A stretch of DNA of 64,000 bases from Sphingomonas mollis (GTDB lineage Bacteria > Pseudomonadota > Alphaproteobacteria > Sphingomonadales > Sphingomonadaceae), in NCBI RefSeq assembly GCF_016427505.1, contig NZ_JAELXS010000009.1, positions 101,634-165,633 on the forward strand. The letters run 5' to 3'. Positions 19,386 to 28,711 of the stretch are shown here, piece by piece. The notes below the pieces were generated by a model that did not search any database, was not told where the DNA came from, and saw nothing but the letters and a program-made list of their open reading frames with translations. How positions within the stretch are numbered: the stretch's first letter is position 1; each line of letters opens with the position of its first letter. Made by a program: the position numbers and the translations under genes.

Positions 19386-20483
19386 TTACAGGCCGAATTC
19401 ACTCATCTCGACGACGCGGTGCTCCCGCGCGCTGATTTCGGCAGCGGTACCGATCGCCACCGCACGCAAACCGTCCTCCGCGCTGACGAGTACCGGCCCC
19501 TCGCCACGCACCGCCGCCGCGAAGGCGACATGCTGGTAATAGGTCGCGCCCTCGTGCGAGCCGGCGGCATGGGCGGTCGGATCGATCGCGACGCGGGTAC
19601 GCTCGGGGCGCTTCTGACCCCGGAAGCCGACGCGGGGTGAGAAGATCAGGTCGCCGGGCGGGATAAGCACGTCGAGCCGCGCAGCATCGCCGGTAGCGCT
19701 CATCTCCTCCTGATGCTCGGCCCCGTCGGCGAACATGGAGAGATCGAGCATGGCGCGGACGCCATTGGCGAAATCGACCGTGGTGAAGCTGTTATCGATG
19801 ATGTCGGGCCGGGCGCCGTCATATCGTTCGTCGAGATGGTTCACGTCCATCGCGCCGGAACAATAGACTCGGACCGGCTCCGACTGCACGACCAGCCGCA
19901 TCAGGTCGAAAAAATGGCAGCATTTCTCGACCATCGTGCCACCGGTGTTGCGCGCGAAGCGATTCCAGTCGCCGACCTTGGGCAAGAAGGGAAAACGGTG
20001 CTCGCGGATCGACAGCATCTGCAGGCGACCGACCCGCCCCTGGTGAATCTGGTCGATAAAGGCGGCGGCCGGCGGCATGAAGCGGTATTCCATGCCTGTC
20101 CAGAACGGGCGGTCACGCGATGCCGCACGATCGACGATCCAGCGGGCATCGTCCATCGTCGTCGCCAGCGGCTTTTCGCACAGAACCGCCGCATCCATGC
20201 CGAACAACGGGTCCAGCACCGTCCGATGCGTGTGGTTGGGTGAGGCGATGACGATCGCATCGACCTGCGCATCGCGAGCGAAGGCGGCAACGCTGGCATA
20301 GGCGACGACGCCGGCGGCACGCTCGCCCAACGCATTCCGCGCCCAGTCGAGCGAGGTCGCCACGGGATCGGCGATCGCCACCACCTCCGCGTCGGGAATC
20401 AGGGCGATATTGTGGAGATGCTCCACCCCCATCATGCCCGTTCCGACCACGCCGTACCTGATCGCGGCTACCATCGCGTTCAT
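19386..20483 (-). CDS. Gfo/Idh/MocA-family oxidoreductase
   Basis: 365 residues. The ATG at 20483 follows AGGG; an ATG three codons later is possible. Rossmann motif GVVGTGMMG, EKP motif in LCEKPLATT, substrate region VGDWNRFARNTGGTM and the catalytic CCHFFDLMR with His and Asp. The family includes sugar and inositol dehydrogenases and also NAD-dependent glycosidases, such as the SqgA-type sulfoquinovosidases. It is divergent from the aldo-keto reductase gene with almost no space between. Substrate inferred only from neighbours: a sugar or sugar sulfonate. Confidence 0.88.
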   Translation of the reverse strand: MNAMVAAIRYGVVGTGMMGVEHLHNIALIPDAEVVAIADPVATSLDWARNALGERAAGVVAYASVAAFARDAQVDAIVIASPNHTHRTVLDPLFGMDAAVLCEKPLATTMDDARWIVDRAASRDRPFWTGMEYRFMPPAAAFIDQIHQGRVGRLQMLSIREHRFPFLPKVGDWNRFARNTGGTMVEKCCHFFDLMRLVVQSEPVRVYCSGAMDVNHLDERYDGARPDIIDNSFTTVDFANGVRAMLDLSMFADGAEHQEEMSATGDAARLDVLIPPGDLIFSPRVGFRGQKRPERTRVAIDPTAHAAGSHEGATYYQHVAFAAAVRGEGPVLVSAEDGLRAVAIGTAAEISAREHRVVEMSEFGL

Positions 20484-20504
20484 CCCTATGCCATGTCGCC
20501 GGTC

Positions 20505-21401
20505 ATGACGACGCTGCGCCTTTCCGCTCAACTCCGCCCGCTCGGCAAGAGCGATCTGCTTGTCTCGCCGATAGCCTGGGGCATGTGGCGGCTCGCCGGA
20601 GACGACATTCCAGCGGTACGCGCGTTGATCGACGCGGCGTTCGAGGCGGGAATCACGCTGTTCGACACGGCGGACATCTATGGTTGCGACACGCCCGCCG
20701 GGTTCGGATCGGCCGAGGCGCTGTTCGGACGGGCACTGGCGGAGGCGCCGGATCTGCGTGACCGAATGGTCGTCGCGACCAAGGGCGGTATCCGGCCCGG
20801 TATCCCGTATAACTCCAGCGCCGATTATCTGGGGACTGCCCTGGACGATTCGCTCCGCCGCATGCGTATCGAGCATGTCGATCTGTACCAGATTCATCGG
20901 CGCGACCTGCTCACCCATCCGCAGGAAGTCGCCGCCACGCTCGATCGCATGGTGACATCCGGCAAGGTTCGTGAAGTCGGCGTTTCCAACTACAGTCCCG
21001 CCGAAATCGACGCGGTGCAGGCATTTCTGGATCGCCGGATCGTCAGCACGCAGCCGGAATTTTCGGCCCTTCATACTGCGCCGCTGTTCGACGGAACACT
21101 GGATCAGGCGATGCGGCTCGATCTGGCGGTACTCGCCTGGTCACCGCTTGGTGGCGGACGGCTGGCTGACGGCACGCATCCGGCGGCGCAGGCTTTGGCG
21201 GCGCAGGGGGCACGGTACGGCGTCGATGCCGCCACCGCCGCGCTCGCCTGGGTGATGGCGCATCCGGCTGGTATCATTCCGATCGTGGGATCGCAGACGC
21301 CGTCCCGTATCCTGGCATCGGCCAGGGCTTACCAGATCGAATGGACCCGCGCCGAATGGTACGGGGTCTTGCAGGCCGGGATGGGAGAGATGCTGCCATG
21401 A
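20505..21401 (+). CDS. Aldo-keto reductase
   Basis: 298 residues from ATG 20505 (an upstream ATG at 20493 adds four residues). The TIM-barrel tetrad is complete: Asp and Tyr in DTADIYG, Lys in VVATKGG, His in YQIHR. The NADPH loop region is SNYSPAEIDAVQ and the closing segment IVGSQTPSRI. The stop overlaps the start of the SsuD-like monooxygenase (ATGA), so the two are translationally coupled. In the oxidative sulfoquinovose pathway the SmoB reductase is an AKR working beside the SmoC monooxygenase; this pair looks similar in arrangement. Confidence 0.9.
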   Translation: MTTLRLSAQLRPLGKSDLLVSPIAWGMWRLAGDDIPAVRALIDAAFEAGITLFDTADIYGCDTPAGFGSAEALFGRALAEAPDLRDRMVVATKGGIRPGIPYNSSADYLGTALDDSLRRMRIEHVDLYQIHRRDLLTHPQEVAATLDRMVTSGKVREVGVSNYSPAEIDAVQAFLDRRIVSTQPEFSALHTAPLFDGTLDQAMRLDLAVLAWSPLGGGRLADGTHPAAQALAAQGARYGVDAATAALAWVMAHPAGIIPIVGSQTPSRILASARAYQIEWTRAEWYGVLQAGMGEMLP

Positions 21402-22474
21402 GGACGACGCTTCCTCCCTGCGAGATCAGTTGGTTCTCCGCGCTGTGCGACGACGATTACGAATTTCTGGGCGTTCCCGATCCGAAACTGCAATCGAGCT
21501 TCGAACATTGCCGGGACATCGTGATGCAGGCGGAGAGCGGCGGGTTCGACAATGTGCTGCTGCCGTCCGGCTATGCGCTGGGCATCGACACCACCGCCTT
21601 TGCCGCGGCGATGGCCGCGATGTTGACACGGATACGGACATTGATGGCGGTGCGGATCGGCGAAAGCTGGCCGCCGCAACTGGCTCGGCAGATCGCCACC
21701 ATCGACCGGATGATGGGCGGGCGGCTGACCGTCAATATCATCTCCAGCGATCTGCCTGGCGAAACGTTGGCAAGCGAGCCGCGCTACGCCCGCACGGTCG
21801 AGGCGATGACGATCCTGCGCACGTTGCTGGATGGAAAGCCGCTCGATCATCAGGGCGAGTTCTGGCGATTGAAGCTGGATCCACCGCGCATCACGACCAT
21901 GAGCGGGCGCTGTCCGCCGTTTTATTTCGGCGGACTGTCGCCGGCGGCGCGTGAGGCAGCGGCGCAAGGATGCGACGTGTATCTGATGTGGCCGGATACG
22001 ATGGAGGGGGTACGTGGTATCGTGTCGGACATGCGCACCCGTGCGGGCCGCCACGGTCGCACACTGCGCTTCGGCTACCGCGTCCATGTTGTCGTGCGCG
22101 AAACCGAGGCGGAGGCGTGGGCCGCCGCCGATCGCCTGTTGTCCAAACTGGACGATGCGACCGGTGCCGAAATCCGGTCGCGTTCGCTCGATTCGCAGTC
22201 GGCGGGCGTCCGCCGGCAAGCCGAGCTGCGCGAAGAAGCCGCGCGTCAGGACGGTTATGCCGAGGCGAATTTGTGGACGGGTATCGGCCGTGCACGATCG
22301 GGTTGCGGGGCGGCGATCGTCGGCGATCCGGATCAGGTGCTCGCAAAACTCAACGCCTATCGGGCGGAGGGGATCGATGCGTTCATCCTCTCGGGATACC
22401 CCCATGCCGCCGAGGCGGACCTGTTTGCGCGACATGTGTTGCCGCATATCGACCACGCGCCCTTGATGCTTTGA
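21398..22474 (+). CDS. SsuD-like FMNH2-dependent monooxygenase (LLM family)
   Basis: 358 residues. The luciferase-like barrel opens with EISWFSALCDDDYEFLG and has GFDNVLLPSG, TRIRTLMAVRIGESWPPQLA and MMGGRLTVNIISSDLPGE, which are blocks of the alkanesulfonate monooxygenase branch. Such enzymes cleave C-S bonds of sulfonates, giving an aldehyde and sulfite, and need a separate flavin reductase. None is in this window. Coupled to the AKR gene by ATGA, which would suit reduction of the aldehyde product. Sulfonate desulfonation is inferred, not proven. Confidence 0.85.
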   Translation: MRTTLPPCEISWFSALCDDDYEFLGVPDPKLQSSFEHCRDIVMQAESGGFDNVLLPSGYALGIDTTAFAAAMAAMLTRIRTLMAVRIGESWPPQLARQIATIDRMMGGRLTVNIISSDLPGETLASEPRYARTVEAMTILRTLLDGKPLDHQGEFWRLKLDPPRITTMSGRCPPFYFGGLSPAAREAAAQGCDVYLMWPDTMEGVRGIVSDMRTRAGRHGRTLRFGYRVHVVVRETEAEAWAAADRLLSKLDDATGAEIRSRSLDSQSAGVRRQAELREEAARQDGYAEANLWTGIGRARSGCGAAIVGDPDQVLAKLNAYRAEGIDAFILSGYPHAAEADLFARHVLPHIDHAPLML

Positions 22475-22540
22475 TAGAGAAACTGCCTCGCCGCGTCGGT
22501 CGTCTGCTGGTCATGTTCATGGCATGAACGGGTCACATCA

Positions 22541-23791
22541 TTGAAAACGGTCGGCCAACTTGGTGCCCGGCATCGCGCGCTGTTGTTCGCGCTGGTCATC
22601 ACCGCGGGCGTGCTCAATCTGGTCGATCGCCAGATCATCGCGGTGCTGAAGCCGGTGATCGCCGTCGATCTGGGTTGGACGGACAATGATTACGGCACGC
22701 TCGCCGCCTGGTTCCAGACGGGAGCTGCCGTCGGGTTCCTGTTCAGTGGCTGGATCGCCGATCGACTGGGGGTGAAATGGGCCAACCCGGTTGGCGTAGC
22801 GGCATGGAGCGTCGCCGCTTTGCTGCACGGATGGGCGCGGTCGATGATCGAATTCACGGCGGTCCGCATCGCCCTGGGTGCGACCGAGGCGATGGGCACG
22901 CCGACCGGCACCAAGACCGTGGCCGCCGTGCTGCCGCCACGCTGGCGATCGACGGGCTTCGGCGCGACCAACGCCGCGAGCAGCCTGGGAGCGATCCTGG
23001 CACCTTTGGCGATCCCCGCCATCGCCCTGTGGTTTGGCTGGCGGGGTACGTTCGTCGTGGCGGGCGCGATCGGGCTGGTCTGGGCGTTGGCGTGGCTGAT
23101 CGCGGCGCGGGGCGTGACCTTCACCGCGCCTCCGGTCGCGAACGGGCCGATCGTCATCGCGGACGGGCCGATCCTGCGCGATCGACGGACATGGGCGGTT
23201 GCGGGGGCGAAAATCCTGTCGGACGCGACGTGGTGGCTGCTGCTTTTCTGGCTGCCCGATTTCTTCCACCGCCAGTTCGGCCTGACCGGGGTGGCGCTCG
23301 GCGTGCCGCTCGCGATCGCCTATGGCGGCGCGGCGGTAGGCTCGCTGGTCGGGGGTAGCGTTTCGACCCGGTTGCTTGGCCTTGGATATTCGGTGAACTG
23401 GGTGCGCAAGGGCATCATGCTGGCCGCGGCATTGGCGGTGGTGCCGATCCCGTTCGCGCTCGTCACGCATGACTATCCGGTCGCGGTCGCTCTGATGGCG
23501 CTGGCACTGGCCGGGCATCAGGCGTTCTCCACAAATCTATTCGCGCTGATCGCCGATATCGTGCCGCAACGCCGGGTCGGACGCGTAACCGCGTTCGGCT
23601 CGTTCTGCGGAAATGTCGGCGGCATCGGCATCGCCAAGGTCGCAGGCCTGACCTTGGCCGCGGGCCTTGGTTATCTGCCGCTGCTGCTGTTCGCGAGCGT
23701 GGCCTATCTGGCGGCATTGGGCTGGATCCAGCTGCTGTTGCCGAAGCTGGTCGCCTTGGAGGATGATGTGCCGATCCCTGCCATGGTATAA
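22541..23791 (+). CDS. MFS transporter, ACS (organic anion) family
   Basis: 416 residues with 12 predicted membrane segments. The start is TTG at 22541. The signature GVLNLVDRQIIAVLKPVIA and the WRSTGFGATNAASSLGAILA block place it with ExuT/GudP-like anion:cation symporters that carry hexuronates and aldonates. It sits between the monooxygenase (66 bp upstream) and the TonB receptor, so it probably brings an anionic sugar across the inner membrane. A sugar sulfonate would suit this carrier. Confidence 0.85.
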   Translation: MKTVGQLGARHRALLFALVITAGVLNLVDRQIIAVLKPVIAVDLGWTDNDYGTLAAWFQTGAAVGFLFSGWIADRLGVKWANPVGVAAWSVAALLHGWARSMIEFTAVRIALGATEAMGTPTGTKTVAAVLPPRWRSTGFGATNAASSLGAILAPLAIPAIALWFGWRGTFVVAGAIGLVWALAWLIAARGVTFTAPPVANGPIVIADGPILRDRRTWAVAGAKILSDATWWLLLFWLPDFFHRQFGLTGVALGVPLAIAYGGAAVGSLVGGSVSTRLLGLGYSVNWVRKGIMLAAALAVVPIPFALVTHDYPVAVALMALALAGHQAFSTNLFALIADIVPQRRVGRVTAFGSFCGNVGGIGIAKVAGLTLAAGLGYLPLLLFASVAYLAALGWIQLLLPKLVALEDDVPIPAMV

Positions 23792-23877
23792 AGTAGGGTT
23801 AGGGCGCTCCCTTGCGCTTCTTTATATCCGATCAACCTAATGGGAATTAACAGGACCAGATACAAAAGGGGCAATCG

Positions 23878-26193
23878 ATGACTGACCGCTACCTGCTCAT
23901 GCTGCTCGCTAGCACCACCATGATCGCCACGGCTATACCAGCCGTCGCACAGGAAGCGGCCCCGCCGACCGAGGCTGATGCCACCGAACGAACACCCGAT
24001 GCCCCCACCGGCGATATCGTCGTCACCGCGCGTTTCCGCAACGAGACCTTGCAACAGGTGCCGATCGCGATCACCGCCGTATCGGGCACCTCGCTCGCCG
24101 AGCGGCAATTGAACAATGTCGAAACGATCGCCGCCTCGATCCCCTCGGTCGGGTTCCGCAGCGGCGCTTCGAACAAGGATCGCACGATCTTCATCCGCGG
24201 TGTCGGGACGATCACCACCTCGCCGGGCGTCGAGCCATCGGTATCGACGGTACTGGATGGCGTCGTGTTGAGCCGCCCGGGCCAATCGACGCTTGATCTA
24301 GGCGAAGTCGAACGCATCGAGGTATTGCGCGGGCCACAGGGAACGCTCTTCGGGAAGAACGCGTCAGCCGGTGTGGTCAACATCGTCACCCGCAGCCCCA
24401 CCGACGAATTTCGCGCGTTCGGCGAACTGGGCGCGACGACGGACGAGGAATACCGGATCAAGGCCGGCGTGTCGGGCGCGATCGTGCCGGGCAAGTTACA
24501 GGCGCTGATCGGTGGCTTGTACAGCAATTTCAACGGCAATACCCGTAACGTCACGACGGGCAACGACACCAACGGCTCGCGCCGCTACGGCGTTCGCACC
24601 AAGCTGGTCGCGACACCGTTCGAGGCGCTGAAACTGACCGCGATCAGCGATTACCTGAATACCCGTGAGACCATCGCATCGGTGTTCAGCTCGACGCAAC
24701 AGATCGCCTATCCGACCGGCGCGATCACCAATTCGGCACCGCTCGCCGCGCTGCTCGCGGGCGTCGGCATCCGCCCCGATGCCGCGAACCGGCTGGCGGC
24801 GACCAATATCGATACCAACGTCCGCGACGAGAATTACGGCGGCTCGCTGACGGCCGAGCTGGCGCGGGGTGACTATCAACTGACATCGATCACCGCGTGG
24901 CGGCAATGGCTTAACCATCAGCAGCAGGATTATGACGGCCTGCCGACGCTGACCGCCGCCTTTCCGCAAGGGATCGACGACGGACGCGTGAACAGCAAGC
25001 AATTCTCGCAGGAATTGCGCCTCGCCTCCCCGCGCGGCGGCCTAATCGATTATGTCGTCGGCGCCTACTATCTGCACGGCGACACGGACGAGCGGTATCA
25101 GCGCGCATTGACCACGCTGGCGGGCACGACGCAGACTACGACGACCGGCGTCGCCAATTACGGCATCACCAGCAAGAACTACGCGCTATTCGGGGAAGCG
25201 AACGTCAATTTCACGAGCGCCTTCCGCGCGATTGCCGGCTATCGATCGACGTGGGACGACATCGATTTCTACCACGTCCGCACATCGACCAACGATCCCA
25301 CGAACAGCGGCGTGGCCGCACTCGACCGACCCGGCATCCGGGCATATCATAACGCGACCGGGAACACCGACAAGCGCGGCGACAGCTATCGGCTCGGACT
25401 CCAGCATGATCTGGGGGAACATGCGCAAACCTATTTCACCTATTCGCGCGGCTATAAGGGGCCGGCGTTCAACGTGTATTTCAACATGCGTTCGCTCAAC
25501 GCGACGACGCTGCTGGACGAAGTACCGTTAAGCCCGGAGACATCGGATTCTTTCGAGATCGGCGTGAAGGGCAGCACGGGCGACCGAAAATTCAGTTATG
25601 CGCTGGCAGCGTTCAACACGACGTTCGACGGATATCAGGCGAATTTCACCGACTTGGTCGGTGGCGCTCCCGTCACCCGGCTCATCAATGCCGGATCGGT
25701 TCGGTCACGCGGGGTCGAGGCCGATGTCACGTTGCGGCCGATCGCGGGGTTCACGATCGATATTTCCGGTGCCTACACGGATGCCGAGGTCCGCAACTTC
25801 AATTGCCCGACCGGCGCACCGGTCAGCTGCGACATCAATGGTCAGCCGTTGCCCTTCGCACCTAAGGTCCGGCTTTACGAGAATGCAGCCTATCGCTTCG
25901 CTTTGTCGGACTAGCTCTCGCTCGAACTGCAAAGTGATGTGACCTTTTCGAGCAAGGTACAATATTCGCTCGCGCAGACACCGAACACGATCCAGCCCGC
26001 TTATGCGATCTGGAACGCCAGCATCGCGCTGGTCCGACCCGGCGACGGGTGGCAATTGCGGGCGTATGTGAAGAACATCACCGACAGTTCCTATGCCAGC
26101 TTCCTGGGCAACGGGACGTTCGCCGGCACGGTCCGGTTCGTGCCGCGTGACGACCGCCGCTATGCCGGCCTGCTGCTGCGCAAGGATTTCTGA
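23878..26193 (+). pseudogene. TonB-dependent receptor interrupted by an in-frame amber codon
   Basis: Signal peptide (AIPAVAQE) and TonB-box-like region GDIVVTARFRNETLQQVP, then a plug domain (VSGTSLAERQL through IEVLRGPQGTLFGKNASAGV) and a beta-barrel. At 25912-25914 a TAG follows FALSD; the same frame continues without any shift to 26193 and supplies the last two or three barrel strands, ending LLLRKDF with a terminal Phe. Thus a single substitution or sequencing error breaks a normal 771-residue receptor. Truncation would remove the C-terminal strand needed for assembly. It belongs to the oligosaccharide-type receptors of sphingomonads and is co-transcribed with the sulfatase. Confidence 0.85.
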
Positions 26194-27743
26194 TGATCGA
26201 CGATCCGACGCGGCGGGGCGTGCTGCTGGCCGGGACCGGCGGCGCGTTCGGACTGTATTCGTGGGCTTCGGCGGCTGCCAGGCCTGTACCGGCATCGCGG
26301 CGCCTGCCGCGGCTGCAGGGGGTCAAGCCTAAGAACATCCTCGTCGTGCTGACCGACGATCATCGGTATGATGCGATGGGGTTCATGAAGGCGCAGGATT
26401 TCGGCGACACGCCGACGCTCGACCGGCTTGCGCGTGAGGGCACGCACTTTCGCAACGCCTTCGTCACCACGGCGCTGTGCTCGCCATCGCGCGCGTCGAT
26501 CTTCACCGGCCTGTATGCGCATCAGCACAAGGTGGTCGACAACAATCATCCGATCCCACCGGGCCTGATCTTCTATCCCGAATATCTCCAGGCCGCCGGG
26601 TACGACACCGCCTTTATCGGCAAATGGCACATGGGCGACGAGGGCGCCGGACCGCAGCCGGGGTTCGATCATTGGGTCAGCTTCAAGGGCCAGGGCAGCT
26701 ACCTGCCGAGTGCGGACGGGCTGAATGTCGATGGCCGGCAGGTCCCGCAAAAGGGCTACATCACCGACGAGCTGACCGATTATGCGATCGACTGGATCGG
26801 CAAACGTCCGGCCGACAAGCCGTGGATGATGCACCTCGCGCACAAGGCGGTGCATTCCGAATTCATTCCGGCGGCGCGCCACGCCGGGCGCTATGACAAG
26901 GAAACGTTCCGATATCCGGCATCGATGAAGGCAGGCGTACCCGGTCGGCCAGCCTGGGTCGAGAACCAGCGCAATAGCTGGCACGGTGTCGGTTATCCGT
27001 ATCACGGCACGCTCGACATCGGCGATTACTACAAGCGTTACATGGAGACGTTGCTGGCGGTCGACGAAGGACTGGCGCGCATTCTCGCGCTATTGGAGGA
27101 GCGGGGCGAGCTTGACGATACGGTAGTCCTGTATCTAGGCGACAACGGTTTCATGTTCGGCGAACACGGCCTGATCGACAAGCGCACCGCCTATGAGGAA
27201 TCGATGCGCATCCCGATGATCGCGCGGTGTCCTTCATTGTTTCCGGCGGGCAGCGTGGTGGAACAGGTGGTCGCCAATATCGACATCGCACCGACCATGC
27301 TGGCGGCGGCGGGGCTGAAGGCGCCGGCTGGTATGGCCGGAGCGAACGCCCTGCCCCTAGCGCAGCGCCAGCCGGTACCCTGGCGACATGAGCTGTTGTA
27401 CGAATATTATTGGGAGCGTAATTTTCCACAGACGCCGACCGTCCATTCGCTGCGCGAGGACCGGTACAAATACATGCACTTCCACGGCATCTGGGACATC
27501 GACGAACTATATGATCTGGCCGCAGACCCGCATGAGACGGACAATCTTCTCGCCCGCCCCGGCCATGAGGATCTGGCCGAACGGATGAGCGGGAAGCTGT
27601 TCGCCATTCTGGCCGAAACCGATGGCATGCAGATTCCGCTGAGCGCCGATGCCGGTCAGCGCAATGCACTGCGCAATCCCGCCGGACCGGGTCAGGCGCC
27701 CTTCCCGCCCGGCTTCTTCGTGAAGCCGATCATCCCGCAATAA
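26193..27743 (+). CDS. Tat-exported arylsulfatase-type sulfatase
   Basis: 516 residues. The start ATG shares one base with the receptor stop. The N-terminal TRRGVLLAG is a twin-arginine signal. The type I sulfatase signature C-x-P-S-R (LCSPSRASIFTG, Cys about 96) needs conversion to formylglycine by a maturation enzyme not in this window. Metal ligands are seen in VLTDDHRYD and in LGDNGFMFGEHG. Its similarity to iduronate-2-sulfatase and choline-sulfatase-like enzymes is general. It would release sulfate from a sugar or glycan in the periplasm and completes the organosulfur island. Confidence 0.9.
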   Translation: MIDDPTRRGVLLAGTGGAFGLYSWASAAARPVPASRRLPRLQGVKPKNILVVLTDDHRYDAMGFMKAQDFGDTPTLDRLAREGTHFRNAFVTTALCSPSRASIFTGLYAHQHKVVDNNHPIPPGLIFYPEYLQAAGYDTAFIGKWHMGDEGAGPQPGFDHWVSFKGQGSYLPSADGLNVDGRQVPQKGYITDELTDYAIDWIGKRPADKPWMMHLAHKAVHSEFIPAARHAGRYDKETFRYPASMKAGVPGRPAWVENQRNSWHGVGYPYHGTLDIGDYYKRYMETLLAVDEGLARILALLEERGELDDTVVLYLGDNGFMFGEHGLIDKRTAYEESMRIPMIARCPSLFPAGSVVEQVVANIDIAPTMLAAAGLKAPAGMAGANALPLAQRQPVPWRHELLYEYYWERNFPQTPTVHSLREDRYKYMHFHGIWDIDELYDLAADPHETDNLLARPGHEDLAERMSGKLFAILAETDGMQIPLSADAGQRNALRNPAGPGQAPFPPGFFVKPIIPQ

Positions 27744-27824
27744 TCAGGCGAAACCGGCCGCCTACGTCGCTTCCCTTTCTAAGCACCTGTCAGCCGCCCG
27801 TTCCGGTGCTACATCCGGACGATC

Positions 27825-28484
27825 ATGGCGCAGCGACGTGTAAAATCCGGAGCGTTGCGACGGGGAAGAAGGCGCAAGGCAGCCCGCGACGCCGCGGCGA
27901 AACGCTGGTTGCTGCTGCTCGGCATCGTCGGGACCGTCGTGATTATCCTGGGGGTGATCGGGCCCCGGCCATCGACCCGGCCAAAGCGGTCGCTGACGAT
28001 GGCGCAGGCGCGTGCATCGAACGCAGCGGTGCCGGTTGACGAGGAGCGACGATCGACCGCCGCTCGCTATCGCTTCTCCGGCGGCGTCGCGTCCCGTGAA
28101 CAGGCGACCGAATGTCTGGCGACCGCCGCCTTGTACGAAGCGGGTAGCGATACGCGCGGGCAGAAGGCAGTGATCCAGGTGATCCTGAACCGCGTCCGGG
28201 CGCCCGGTTTTCCCAAGACGATCTGCGGCGTCGTCTATCAAGGCTATACCCGTGATACCGGGTGCCAGTTCTCCTTCACCTGCGACGGGTCGATCCAGCG
28301 ACGCACGGTGCATGTCGGTTGGGCCAGGGCGAGACGGGCCGCCCGCCGCGCGCTTTCAGGCTATGTCTTTCCGGACGTCGGACGGGCCACGCATTATCAC
28401 ACCGACTGGATGGTGCCGTACTGGCGCGACTCATTGGTAAAGGTGGCGCGGGTCCGCAGGCATCTCTTCTACGTGAGACGGTGA
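27825..28484 (+). CDS. SleB/Hydrolase_2 cell-wall hydrolase
   Basis: 219 residues. A basic N-terminus precedes one membrane segment (WLLLLGIVGTVVIILGVIG), then a Hydrolase_2 domain: ATECLATAALYEAGSDTRGQ, with the Glu of LYEAG as the likely catalytic acid, and NRVRAPGFPKTICGVVYQG, QFSFTCDG and ATHYHTDW. It is the SleB/CwlJ fold used for peptidoglycan cleavage, here in a non-sporulating organism as a periplasm-facing anchored hydrolase. Confidence 0.88.
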   Translation: MAQRRVKSGALRRGRRRKAARDAAAKRWLLLLGIVGTVVIILGVIGPRPSTRPKRSLTMAQARASNAAVPVDEERRSTAARYRFSGGVASREQATECLATAALYEAGSDTRGQKAVIQVILNRVRAPGFPKTICGVVYQGYTRDTGCQFSFTCDGSIQRRTVHVGWARARRAARRALSGYVFPDVGRATHYHTDWMVPYWRDSLVKVARVRRHLFYVRR

Positions 28485-28711
28485 GGGACGCCGGGCCGGA
28501 GGATGGACGCCGCCACGGTTCGGGCAATCAAGGCACCCGCTTGCCCGGCATGCTGACGACGTGGACGATCTGCCTGAAACCCTACGCCGCGAAAGGCAGC
28601 TTTCAGCCGATCTGAGCGTCGAGACCCGCGGGTCGCAGAGGTCGATCAACATCGGAGTTGCGCGAAAAACGCAATCGGGCATTGTCCCGTTCATCAATTC
28701 AGGAGCGTCCC

